NCBI GenBank assembly: GCA_902806085.1
Contig: CADCVH010000042.1
Coordinates: 1-38,705 of the forward strand
Length of the DNA: 38,705 nucleotides
Direction: 5' to 3'
From: an uncultured Rubrobacteraceae bacterium
GTDB lineage: Bacteria; Actinomycetota; Rubrobacteria; Rubrobacterales; Rubrobacteraceae
In this document: one piece after another, positions 31,596-38,705 of the stretch
Layout: each line of letters begins with the position of its first letter
Position numbering within the stretch: the stretch's first letter is position 1
Notes under the pieces: generated by a model
Seen by the model: only the letters and a program-made list of their open reading frames with translations
Database searches by the model: none
What the model was told of the DNA's origin: nothing
Translations under genes and position numbers: made by a program

Positions 31596-31835
31596 ATGTT
31601 CACGGAGTTGGATCTGTCCCTGGCGCGCGAGCGCCGCGAGCGGCTCCTGCGGGAGGTGAACGCCGCCCGACTGGAAGGGCGGCTGCGCGCGAACCGCGAC
31701 CGTGACTGCGACCGTGGGTTCCGGCCCAGCAGGTTGAGGCGGGCCACCGGGGCCTTGTTGCCGCGGTGGTTCGCGTCCCGGTCCGCGAGGCCCGGGCGGA
31801 CCGGCCGCAAGGGGGTGGGGTTGGGAGACGCCTAA
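31596..31835 (+). CDS. Small basic protein of unknown function, divergent partner of regulator 1
   Basis: This 79-residue protein begins [19 protein letters not shown] and is very rich in Arg, with an N-terminal amphipathic helix and no signal peptide or cysteine cluster. The ATG has GGAGG 6 nt upstream. The first 13 codons and their upstream region recur at the right edge of the window next to regulator 3 (start 38667), so this is a real, conserved small gene paired with the STAND regulators. I do not recognise a domain. A role as target, effector or modulator of the regulator is inference from position only. Confidence 0.7.
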   Translation: MFTELDLSLARERRERLLREVNAARLEGRLRANRDRDCDRGFRPSRLRRATGALLPRWFASRSARPGRTGRKGVGLGDA

Positions 31836-31904
31836 GGAGCGAGCGGGGAAGCACACCGAAGAGAAGACCGAAGAAGACGGAACGGACAAAAGGAGCAAAC
31901 GAGG

Positions 31905-32417
31905 ATGAGAAAGATGACGACCATAGCCACGGCCATGATGCTGATGGTGGCCCTCTCTGCCGGCGCCGCCCTCGCGGCGACCATCGTGGGCCACCCGTGG
32001 GCCGAGACGCTCACGGGCACGGCCAAGACCGACACGATCTCCGGCAAGGGTGGCGGCGACGCCCTGATCGGCAAGGCGGGCGACGACTTCCTCTACGGCG
32101 GCGGGGGCCACGACGCCCTCTACGGCGGCGCGGGCGACGACACCGCCCGCGGGGGCTCCGGCGACGACCGGGCCGAGGAGCGCGCCGTCTACGGCGGGGA
32201 GGGCGACGACAAGCTCCACGGCGACGACGGCGACGACGCCCTCTACGGCGGCCCCGGCTCCGACAAGATGTACGGCGGCGCCGGGGCCGACCTGATCGGC
32301 TCGGAGGGCGACGGCAAGGCGGACACCGTGGACTGCGGCCCGGGCGTCGACGCGGTCAAGAAGAGCCCCACCGAGCAGATCGACACCTTCGTGAACTGCG
32401 AGAGGTTCGTCAACTAG
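31905..32417 (+). CDS. Secreted RTX-type calcium-binding repeat protein, second copy
   Basis: This 170-residue protein has a signal peptide (about 1-25, ending A-L-A-A) followed by glycine/aspartate nonapeptide repeats (Y-G-G-G-G-H-D-A-L, Y-G-G-A-G-D-D, Y-G-G-E-G-D-D-K-L and others) over residues about 40-130. The C-terminus, V-D-C-G-P-G-V-D-A-V and N-C-E-R-F, has two conserved cysteines, as is usual in actinobacterial RTX proteins. Regular repeats imply a Ca2+-binding beta roll. AGGAG lies 9 nt before the ATG. It lies 70 nt after the small basic gene on the same strand and 100 nt before the next secreted protein. Confidence 0.8.
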   Translation: MRKMTTIATAMMLMVALSAGAALAATIVGHPWAETLTGTAKTDTISGKGGGDALIGKAGDDFLYGGGGHDALYGGAGDDTARGGSGDDRAEERAVYGGEGDDKLHGDDGDDALYGGPGSDKMYGGAGADLIGSEGDGKADTVDCGPGVDAVKKSPTEQIDTFVNCERFVN

Positions 32418-32516
32418 GGCCCGCGGCGAGCCAGGGAAAATTTGGCAGATCGAGGTCCGCCGCCGACCGGCGGCGGACCTCCACAACAAGCCGGCGACGA
32501 GCAAGGGAGGAAGAGG

Positions 32517-33101
32517 ATGAGAACCACGGCGTCTTTGGGGGCCAGGGGCGGGCGCAGCGTTATGGCCGTCTTGCTGGCGGCGATCGCGGCAGGGCTCGTG
32601 GGGGTCCTGCTCGCTTCCGGTCCGGCCGGCGCCCACGACCACCTGGTGCCCGGCACGGTCCTCAAGAAGGGGGCAAGGGAGCTGCAGGCCGGCACCTTGG
32701 TGAAGGAGTCCGACTGGGTCTACCCCGCCGACGGCGGCCTGTGCGCCAACGAGAGCACCATCTACAGGACGCGCTTCCCCGAGACGGACAGCGTGGCGGC
32801 GGGGGCAAAGCTGCGCGTGCGGGTCTTCAAGGCCCAGCGCCCCGACTCCTTCGCGATCGCCGCCTACCGGTCGGTGGACAAGGACGGGATGCCCGTCGGC
32901 GAGGCGCGGCTTCTGAGCAGAACCCTCGAGCGCGTCGTCAGGGACGGCAAGACGGTGGCCTGGGATGCAGCGTTCCGCGTGGGCCGGCCGTCCAGGGACT
33001 ACTACCTGGTGACCGAGGGGCACTGGCAGGACAGGGAGGGCTGCGGCACCGACCAGTTCGCCCACTGGTCTTTCCACGTCAAGACCCGAAGCGGATCCTG
33101 A
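32517..33101 (+). CDS. Secreted protein of unknown function
   Basis: This 194-residue protein has a signal peptide (about 1-39: a hydrophobic stretch followed by G-P-A-G-A-H). The mature part begins H-D-H and includes two conserved-looking cysteines (G-L-C-A-N and E-G-C-G-T-D-Q). I recognise no domain. The predominantly beta-like pattern and the paired cysteines fit a small extracellular domain. The ATG has GGGAGG upstream. It lies 100 nt downstream of the RTX gene on the same strand and converges with regulator 2. Confidence 0.65.
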   Translation: MRTTASLGARGGRSVMAVLLAAIAAGLVGVLLASGPAGAHDHLVPGTVLKKGARELQAGTLVKESDWVYPADGGLCANESTIYRTRFPETDSVAAGAKLRVRVFKAQRPDSFAIAAYRSVDKDGMPVGEARLLSRTLERVVRDGKTVAWDAAFRVGRPSRDYYLVTEGHWQDREGCGTDQFAHWSFHVKTRSGS

Positions 33102-33104
33102 AGA

Positions 33105-33137
33105 GAGCCCCCGTAGGGTGGGCGGGGGGCGGGGCTC
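33105..33137. terminator. GC-rich hairpin between convergent genes
   Basis: GAGCCCCCG and CGGGGCTC arms lie between the secreted-protein gene and regulator 2, which converge; the right arm overlaps the regulator 2 stop codon. There is no T-tract. Confidence 0.4.
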
Positions 33138-35511
33138 AGGACCGCGCCCTCCGCCGGGTTTGGGCGTCCGGGCGCGCGTATGCGACCGCCTCCTCGAAGG
33201 TCATGGCCCGTCCCGCCTCCCGGGCCTCCGCGTAGGCGGCGTCGCCGAGGACGGCGCGGGCCTCGCCCGCAACCTTCTCCCCAGACGCGGGGTCCGGCGC
33301 GTAGTAGTTGTAGACGGGGGCGCCGGCCTCTTGCAGCAACCCCTCCGAGGCGCCCGACAGCGTCGCCGCCCGCTCGACATCCCCCCTCATACCGGCCGTC
33401 AGGGCCAGCCCCTCCAGGAAGTACGCCAGGTTCGCCCGGTCTTTCATCTGCTCGGACAGCTCGATCCCCTCCTCGAACATGCGGGCCGCGAGCTCTTGGT
33501 CGCCGCCACCCATCGCGACCTGCGCGAGGTTGTAGAGCGCGTTGTACGTGCCCAGCCTGTCGCCTTGCCCCCGCGCCAGCGACAGTCCTTCCTCGAAGAC
33601 GGGGATCGCCTCGTCGCGGCGGCCTTCCAGGAGCAGCGCCGTTCCCGTCCACACGCGCAGTATGGGGAGCATCCCCTCCTCGCCGGCGCGCGCGAAGAGC
33701 GGGCGGGCCTCCCCGAAGCGGGCCGTCGCGTCCGCGAAGCCGCCGCGCCCCAACGCCTCCAAGCCCAGGCCGCACAAGGCGTAGGCCTCGCAAAGCTCGT
33801 CCCCCACCCGCCGGGAGAGCTTTAGGGCCTCCCGCGAGTACCCCTCGCACGCCCCGAAGTCGCCCTGCGTGTAGGCCATGGCGTTGGCGACCTGGGCCGC
33901 CCGCGCCCGCAGGCCCGGGGGCAGGTCCCGCATCAGCAGCGCCTCCATCCAGCGGCGTCCCTCTCCCTGGTGGCCCCGAAGCCACCAGAACACCCACAGC
34001 GACCACCCCAGGCGCACGGCCAGCCCGGCGCCATCGGTCTGCGCGAGCGCCCAGAACATGGCCGCGCGCAGGTTGCCGTTCTCGCGTTCGAGGCGCTCCA
34101 GCCACCCCACCTGCTCGGGCCCCCGCATCTCCGCCAGCGCGTCCTCGGCCAGCGCGAGAAAGAACGCGGCCTGACGCCCCCGCGTCTCCCCGAATTCCCC
34201 AGCCTCCTCCAGCATCTCCCGGGCGTACTGCCTGACCGGCTCGAGCAACCCGTAGCGGACCTCGCCGCCCGCCTCCAGGTCCACCGTCACCAGCGACTGC
34301 TCCACCAGCCCCCCGAGCAAATCGAGCGTGTCCTCCGTTCCCAGGGCCTCGGCGGCCGAAAGCGTGAAGCCACCGGCGAACACCGAGAGCCGCCGGAGCA
34401 GGGCCCGTTCTGCCTCCGAGAGCAGGCCGTGGCTCCAATCCAGCGCCGCGCGCACCGTCCTCTGGCGCTCGGGCAGGTCGCGCGCCCCTGCGGTGGAGAG
34501 CGCGCGGTCGAGGCGCGCCAGCAGCGCGGCCGGGTCCAGGAAACGCGCCTTGGCCGCCGCGAGCTCCAGCGCCAGGGGCAGCCCCGCCAGGCGCCGGCAG
34601 ATCGCCGCCACGTCGGCGGCGTTGTGCCGCGTGAGGTCGAAGCTGGGGGAGGAGGCCCGTGCTCGCTCCAGGAAGAGCCGGCCGGAGGCGGAGCCCGCGA
34701 CGGCCTCGGGGTCCCGGGAGGAGTCGGGCAGACCCAGCGGCGCGACGGCGACCTCCCGCTCGCCCCGCAAGCGCAGCGGCGCGCGGCTGGTGGCCAGCAC
34801 CGTGAGGCCGGGGCAGGCCTCCAACAGGCCGGCGACCTCGGGGGCGGCACCTAGTACGTGCTCGAGGTTGTCCAGCACCAGCAGCAGATGCTTCTCCCGA
34901 AGGTAATCTTGCAGAACCTCGCGTGTTGGGCGTTCCTGTGCCTCCCTGAGGCCGAGCGCCCGCGCGATGGTCCCGACGACGAGCGCGGGGTCCCCGAGCG
35001 GGGCCAGGGCGACGAACGCCACCCCATCCGCGAAGAGCCCCTCGGCGCGGCTCGCCACCCCCAAGGCGAGGCGCGTCTTGCCCACGCCGCCGACCCCCGT
35101 TAACGTCAGGAGCCGCACCCCTTCGCGCACGAGCAGGCCCGTCACCTCCTCGAGCTGTTCCTCCCGGCCCAGTAACGAGGTGGTGGGCCTCGGCAGCTCG
35201 GACGCAGAGACGGGCGGGACGGCATCGGCGGCGGACGGAGCCGCCTTGCCGCGCCCGGGCACGGCGCCCCAGAGCGCAGCCCGCTCCTCGTCGTCGAGCC
35301 CCAGGGCGTCGGCGAGGGCCCTCACGGTGTGCGGGTAGGGTCGCTTCCTCGCGCCACGCTCCAAAGCGCCGACGGCGTTGGGGGAGAGGCCCGCCCGCGA
35401 GGCCAGCTCCTCCTGCGTGAAGCCTCGCGCCTCGCGCAGTTTCCGCAGGCGCGCGCCGAATGGTGCTTCGACCTTCGGGCTTCTGTCTCCGGTGCGCCGC
35501 TGCCCCACCAC
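33136..35511 (-). CDS. XRE-type HTH / STAND ATPase / TPR regulator, paralog 2
   Basis: This protein of 791 residues has the same layout as paralog 1: an XRE helix-turn-helix (about 19-75, G-F-T-Q-E-E-L-A-S-R-A-G-L-S-P-N), a STAND ATPase (P-loop [11 protein letters not shown] at about 140, L-L-V-L-D-N-L-E-H, T-S-R-A-P-L-R, G-L-P-L-A-L) and C-terminal TPR-like repeats ending with F-E-E-A-V-A-Y-A. The GTG start at 35511 is placed by the TATCCT -10 7 nt upstream. Unlike its paralogs it has no small M-F-T-E-L-D gene on the other side; that space holds a hydrolase-like remnant instead. Confidence 0.88.
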   Translation of the reverse strand: MVGQRRTGDRSPKVEAPFGARLRKLREARGFTQEELASRAGLSPNAVGALERGARKRPYPHTVRALADALGLDDEERAALWGAVPGRGKAAPSAADAVPPVSASELPRPTTSLLGREEQLEEVTGLLVREGVRLLTLTGVGGVGKTRLALGVASRAEGLFADGVAFVALAPLGDPALVVGTIARALGLREAQERPTREVLQDYLREKHLLLVLDNLEHVLGAAPEVAGLLEACPGLTVLATSRAPLRLRGEREVAVAPLGLPDSSRDPEAVAGSASGRLFLERARASSPSFDLTRHNAADVAAICRRLAGLPLALELAAAKARFLDPAALLARLDRALSTAGARDLPERQRTVRAALDWSHGLLSEAERALLRRLSVFAGGFTLSAAEALGTEDTLDLLGGLVEQSLVTVDLEAGGEVRYGLLEPVRQYAREMLEEAGEFGETRGRQAAFFLALAEDALAEMRGPEQVGWLERLERENGNLRAAMFWALAQTDGAGLAVRLGWSLWVFWWLRGHQGEGRRWMEALLMRDLPPGLRARAAQVANAMAYTQGDFGACEGYSREALKLSRRVGDELCEAYALCGLGLEALGRGGFADATARFGEARPLFARAGEEGMLPILRVWTGTALLLEGRRDEAIPVFEEGLSLARGQGDRLGTYNALYNLAQVAMGGGDQELAARMFEEGIELSEQMKDRANLAYFLEGLALTAGMRGDVERAATLSGASEGLLQEAGAPVYNYYAPDPASGEKVAGEARAVLGDAAYAEAREAGRAMTFEEAVAYARPDAQTRRRARS

Positions 35512-35518
35512 GCGGCCC

Positions 35519-35524
35519 AGGATA
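35519..35524 (-). promoter_or_regulatory. -10 box of regulator 2, leaderless arrangement
   Basis: The minus-strand TATCCT lies 7 nt before the GTG, the same spacing as in front of regulators 1 and 3. Confidence 0.6.
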
Positions 35525-35610
35525 CCAGCGGGTCGAGGCCGACGCCCTGCCCCCGGATCTCGGGGGCCGCGACCTCTTTCGGGCCCTCACACTTCGTCCT
35601 CCCTGGGGTC

Positions 35611-35623
35611 CGAGTATTACTCG
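35611..35623. promoter_or_regulatory. Palindrome upstream of regulator 2
   Basis: CGAGTA-T-TACTCG is a perfect 6-bp inverted repeat around one base, in an AT-richer patch about 100 bp upstream of the regulator 2 start. It may be an operator. Confidence 0.35.
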
Positions 35624-35702
35624 ATGTGAAACACTAACCCACGGTTGCGGGCGACGCGAGGAGTCCTCGGAACGATCCGAGCGATCCTACGACAGGTCTT
35701 CG

Positions 35703-35835
35703 CTACGGGTCACGGTCCGTCTCCTGGTCTGATGCAAGCTCTCGGGCGACTCGCTCCACGAACTGCCTGATGTTCTCCGGAGCCTCCGCGAGCGGGCCGA
35801 AGTGCGAGTAGCATCCGGACAGGATCGTCCGTCGG
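35703..35835 (-). pseudogene. C-terminal remnant of a probable alpha/beta hydrolase-like protein
   Basis: The minus strand encodes about 40 codons ending in TAG (35703-35705), with S-H-F-G-P-L-A-E-A-P-E-N-I-R-Q-F-V-E-R-V-A. That looks like the tail of an alpha/beta hydrolase, with a possible catalytic His. No start or N-terminal domain is present. Its 5' end is the second copy of the 30-bp repeat (35805-35834). The family assignment is weak. Confidence 0.35.
35805..35834. repeat. 30-bp dispersed repeat, copy 2
   Basis: It matches 28834-28863 with one mismatch. Here it forms the upstream end of the hydrolase-like remnant. Confidence 0.85.
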
Positions 35836-35836
35836 T

Positions 35837-35949
35837 GGCGCATCCGCTAAATTCACTACCGCAAATCCAAAAGGGTTCTTGGCACAGATAAGGACAGGCC
35901 GTCCCGGAGGCGTTACGCCGAAAACCGCGCCTTACTTACCGGATGCGCC
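35837..35949. repeat. 113-bp segment flanked by 10-bp inverted repeats
   Basis: GGCGCATCCG (35837-35846) and CGGATGCGCC (35940-35949) are perfect inverted repeats around a comparatively AT-rich, non-coding interior. It could be a small non-autonomous element or chance. No clear target duplication is seen. The remaining gap to 36059 holds nothing recognisable. Confidence 0.3.
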
Positions 35950-36059
35950 GTCTGGGCACCGGAGTGGCGCTGGAGGGCGTCCATCGTCCGCCTTTCGGAG
36001 GGGGCACCCCGCGTGCTCGCGGCGATTCGTTTCCCGTACGGGGAGCGCGGGAAGGGGGG

Positions 36060-38459
36060 CTACTCCCGCGTCCGGTCTCCCCCGAGCGCGTACCCGACCG
36101 CTCGCTCGAAGCCCATCTCGCGTCCCCGCGCCCGCGCTTCCTCGAAGACCGCGACCCCCAGTGCGGCGCTCGCCTCTGCCACGGCGCGTTCCCGGAGGGA
36201 GGGGTCCGGCCGATAGAAGTTGTAGACGGCGGCCCCCACCTCCTGCGCCGAGCCCTCCGCCGCCCCGATCAAGACCGCCGAGCGCTCCGCCTCCCCCCGC
36301 AAGGCCTCCACCGCCGAAAGCATCTGCAGGAAGTGCGCCAGGTTTGCCCGGTCCTTTGTTAGTCCGGACAACCCGATTCCCTCCCCGAGCATGCTCGTCG
36401 CCGCCACAAGATCGCCGCGAGCCAGGGCCGACTTGGCGAGGTTGTAGAGCACGATGTAGGTCAGCGAAGGGTTCTGCACGCGGCGGGCCCACGCCAGTTC
36501 CTCTTCGAGCATCCGCTCCGCCCGCCCGCCCTCTCCCCGCGCGAGCAGCGCCATCCCGAGCCACACGCGCGAGGCCGACGCCAGGTAGTCCTCGGCGCAA
36601 CGCTCGAAGAGCGCCAGGGCCCTTTCTATCTCCGAGGTCGCCGCCTCGTGGTCCGAGCGGCTCATACTCACCAGCCCCAGGCCGAGTCGCGCGTACCCCT
36701 CGCCGACCGGGTTCTCCTCCCGTCGGGAGAGGAGGAGGGCCTCGCGGTGGCGCGCTTCGGCGGCGGGGTAGTCGCCCTGCACGTACGCCATCGGCCCGGC
36801 GACCTGGAGGGCCGCGATCCGCAGGCCCGGCGGCAGCGGACCTTCGAGCGCCGCCTCCATCCAGCGGCGTCCCTCCCGGTGGTGCCCGCGGATCCACCAG
36901 AACGTCAACAGCGCCCGCCCGAAGCGGGCGGCGGTCCCCGGCTCGCCGGCCTCCAGCGACCGGGAAATGGCGGCCCCGAGGTTGCCGCTTTCGCGTTCCA
37001 GCCGGTCGAGCCACCCCACCTGACCGAGCCCCAACAGCTCGGGGGCGGCCCTCTCGGCGAGCGCGAGGAAGAACCCTGCGTGCCGCCGCCCGGTCCCCCC
37101 GGCCTCTCCGCTCTGCTCCAGCTTCTCGCGGGCGTACTGCCTGACCGGCTCCAGCATCCCGTAGCGGGTTCCGTGTTCGCCCGCGTCCGGGTAGACCGTC
37201 ACCAGCGACTGCTCCACCAGCGTTCCCAGCAGGCCGAGCACCTCCTCGGGGTCGCCTTCGTCCTCCGTCGCCCCCACCGCCTCCGCCGCCTCCAGCGTAA
37301 AGCCGCCGGAGAAGATCGATACGCACCGGAACAGCGCCCGCTCCGGTTCGGAGAGGAGTTCGTGGCTCCAGTCGAGCGCCGCCCGCATGGTGCGCTGCCT
37401 CTCGGGCAGGTCACGCCCCCAGGCGGTCGAGAGCGCCCGGTCCAGCCGCGAGAGGAGCGCCGCCGGGTCGAGGAACCTCGTCTTCGCCGCCGCCAGCTCC
37501 AAAGCCAGCGGCAGCCCCGCCAGCCGCCAGCAGATCGCCGCCACCGAAGCGGCGTTCTCCCGGGTGAGCGCGAAGCCGGGGGAGGTCGCCTGCGCCCGCT
37601 CGGCGAAGAGCCTCCCCGAGGTGGACGCGAGTACCTCCCCCTCGTCCGGCGAGCGGGTTGAAGCGGGTAGTCCGAGGGGCGGCACGGGGTACTCCCTCTC
37701 TCCCCGGAGGCGCAAGGGCGCGCGGCTGGTGGCCAGCACGACCAGCCGCGGGCAGCCCTCGACCAGGGCGGCCACCTCCGGCGCCGCCTCGAGCAGGTGC
37801 TCGAGGTTGTCGAGCACCAGCAGGAGGCCCTTGTCCCTGAGGTGGTCGACCAGGGCCTCCGTCGCGGTGCGGCCCTGCGCCTCGGGCAACCCTAACGAAC
37901 GCGAGACCGTGGGGACGACGAGCGCGGGGTCGGAGAGCGGGGCGAGCCCCACGAACGCCGCCCCGTCCGGGAAGTCCACTGCGGCCTCCCGCGCGACCTC
38001 CACGGCCAGGCGGGTCTTGCCCACGCCCCCTATCCCGGTGAGCGTGACGAGCCGCACGTCCCGCTGTGTGAGCAGGTCTCTCACCTCACCTACCTCCCGC
38101 TCGCGGCCGACCAGCGTGGTGGACGGGTGGGGCAGCGCGGATGCCGCTGGGGCGGGGGACGCCGGAGAGCCCCCGGCGGCGGACGGGGTCGTCCCGACCC
38201 GCTCGGGCACCGCCGCGAGCAGCGCCGCTCGCTCGTCCTCCGAGAGGCCCAGGGCGTCGGAGAGGGACCTGACGGTGTGCGGCTGCGGGCGCTTCCTCGC
38301 CCCGCGCTCCAGAGCCCCCACGGCGTTGGGTGAAAGGCCCGCCCGCGAGGCGAGTTCCTCCTGGGTTAGCCCCGCGGCCCGGCGCATGCTTCGCAGCCGC
38401 TCGCCGAACGGCGCGGCCCCACTTCCCGCCCTTCCGTCTCTGGTGCCGTGCTCTCCCAC
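36060..38459 (-). CDS. XRE-type HTH / STAND ATPase / TPR regulator, paralog 3
   Basis: This protein of about 799 residues has an XRE helix-turn-helix (about 22-80, [16 protein letters not shown]), a STAND ATPase (P-loop [11 protein letters not shown] at about 145, L-L-V-L-D-N-L-E-H, T-S-R-A-P-L-R, G-L-P-L-A-L), a winged region V-S-I-F-S-G-G-F-T-L and TPR-like repeats. The GTG at 38459 lies 7 nt after a TATCCT -10; the open frame continues 52 codons further upstream, but that part runs through the promoter. It is divergent from another M-F-T-S-L-D small gene at the window edge, so the pairing is the same as for regulator 1. Confidence 0.88.
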   Translation of the reverse strand: MGEHGTRDGRAGSGAAPFGERLRSMRRAAGLTQEELASRAGLSPNAVGALERGARKRPQPHTVRSLSDALGLSEDERAALLAAVPERVGTTPSAAGGSPASPAPAASALPHPSTTLVGREREVGEVRDLLTQRDVRLVTLTGIGGVGKTRLAVEVAREAAVDFPDGAAFVGLAPLSDPALVVPTVSRSLGLPEAQGRTATEALVDHLRDKGLLLVLDNLEHLLEAAPEVAALVEGCPRLVVLATSRAPLRLRGEREYPVPPLGLPASTRSPDEGEVLASTSGRLFAERAQATSPGFALTRENAASVAAICWRLAGLPLALELAAAKTRFLDPAALLSRLDRALSTAWGRDLPERQRTMRAALDWSHELLSEPERALFRCVSIFSGGFTLEAAEAVGATEDEGDPEEVLGLLGTLVEQSLVTVYPDAGEHGTRYGMLEPVRQYAREKLEQSGEAGGTGRRHAGFFLALAERAAPELLGLGQVGWLDRLERESGNLGAAISRSLEAGEPGTAARFGRALLTFWWIRGHHREGRRWMEAALEGPLPPGLRIAALQVAGPMAYVQGDYPAAEARHREALLLSRREENPVGEGYARLGLGLVSMSRSDHEAATSEIERALALFERCAEDYLASASRVWLGMALLARGEGGRAERMLEEELAWARRVQNPSLTYIVLYNLAKSALARGDLVAATSMLGEGIGLSGLTKDRANLAHFLQMLSAVEALRGEAERSAVLIGAAEGSAQEVGAAVYNFYRPDPSLRERAVAEASAALGVAVFEEARARGREMGFERAVGYALGGDRTRE

Positions 38460-38466
38460 CGACCCA

Positions 38467-38472
38467 AGGATA
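38467..38472 (-). promoter_or_regulatory. -10 box of regulator 3, leaderless arrangement
   Basis: The minus-strand TATCCT lies 7 nt before the GTG, the third instance of this exact spacing. Confidence 0.6.
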
Positions 38473-38666
38473 CCAACGGGCCCGCCGTCGCGCCCACCGG
38501 TTCCGCCGCCCCGGCCCCGGGGCCGTCCGGGACTCCCTGGCCTCACCCACACTTTACCCACACAGCGCGCTTTGTGCGGGCGTCGTGCGGGTTGCGTGCG
38601 TGGTCCGCCGTCCACCCGAGCGGGAGACTTCGGTCAGACGAGTAACCGGAAGCGAAGGAGACGGAA

Positions 38667-38705
38667 GTGTTCACGAGTTTGGATGTGTCCCTGGTGCGCG
38701 AGCGC
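38667..38705 (+). CDS. Start of a second small MFT-S-LD protein (cut by window edge)
   Basis: GTG with GAAGGAG upstream begins M-F-T-S-L-D-V-S-L-V-R-E-R, nearly identical to the small protein at 31596. The leader (G-TGGTCCG, AGACTTC, CAGACG, GCGAAGGAG elements) is also conserved between the two loci. Only 13 codons are in the window. Confidence 0.65.
   Translation, partial: MFTSLDVSLVRER

Noticed and set aside
31359-33077. Long minus-strand open frame opposite the RTX and secreted-protein genes
   Set aside because: It is a high-GC shadow of three plus-strand genes that have signal peptides, ribosome binding sites and clear repeats.
35846-35878. GCTAAATTCAC stretch as a PHO-like box
   Set aside because: The following units do not match, there is no -10 at the conserved distance and no intact gene follows.

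Overview
This 38.7 kb window is high-GC bacterial DNA with frequent GTG and TTG starts, Shine-Dalgarno sites of the GGAGG type, ordinary TAnnnT -10 boxes and several apparently leaderless genes. Gene content (PhoX/PhoD phosphatases, XRE-STAND regulators, CadC-type repressor, TrpB2, DUF3105) and base composition suggest an actinobacterium, most likely a Rubrobacter relative. The genus is an inference, because no rRNA or other marker gene is present.

Layout. (1) 1-6.1 kb: a short-chain dehydrogenase remnant and an NlpC/P60 hydrolase on the minus strand, then a plus-strand run of histone-deacetylase-like hydrolase, phosphoribosyltransferase, SRAP/HMCES-type protein, psuG, psuK and a DUF3105 lipoprotein. 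(2) 6.2-8.7 kb: a secreted RTX-repeat protein behind a PhoD alkaline phosphatase. (3) 9.1-14.7 kb: a cadA-type metal ATPase with its ArsR/CadC repressor, a TrpB2-type enzyme, and a membrane protein fused to a SnoaL-like domain. (4) 14.8-28.9 kb: a long minus-strand series of exported phosphorus-scavenging enzymes: a phosphodiester glycosidase (NAGPA) protein, a metallophosphoesterase, a decayed PhoD/nuclease pair, a 5'-nucleotidase, a lamin-tail exonuclease/phosphatase, GlpQ, a phytase-like esterase, PhoX, and a frameshifted second PhoX. (5) 29-38.7 kb: three paralogous XRE-HTH/STAND-ATPase/TPR regulators. Two of them are divergently paired with a small basic MFT(E/S)LD protein; a second RTX-type protein and an unknown secreted protein also lie here.

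The strongest new signal is a shared promoter architecture. Six transcription units for phosphorus enzymes (phoD, metallophosphoesterase-NAGPA, 5'-nucleotidase, LTD-nuclease, phytase-esterase-glpQ, phoX) each carry three head-to-tail 11-nt repeats. On the plus strand the type sequence is GTTAAAC-N4 / GNAAA-rich / GTTAAAT-N4. In five of the six, the repeats lie exactly 21 nt upstream of a TAnnnT -10 box (20 nt in the sixth), with no recognisable -35. This looks like a PhoP (PHO-box) regulon organising an extracellular phosphate-acquisition secretome. Its members would release phosphate from DNA, nucleotides, glycerophosphodiesters, phosphomonoesters and possibly phytate.

The second notable system is the STAND regulator family. 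All three paralogs have a TAT(C/G)CT -10 box exactly 7 nt before a GTG start, which indicates leaderless mRNAs. Gene decay is visible at an 11-bp tandem expansion, a deletion fusion and a homopolymer frameshift.
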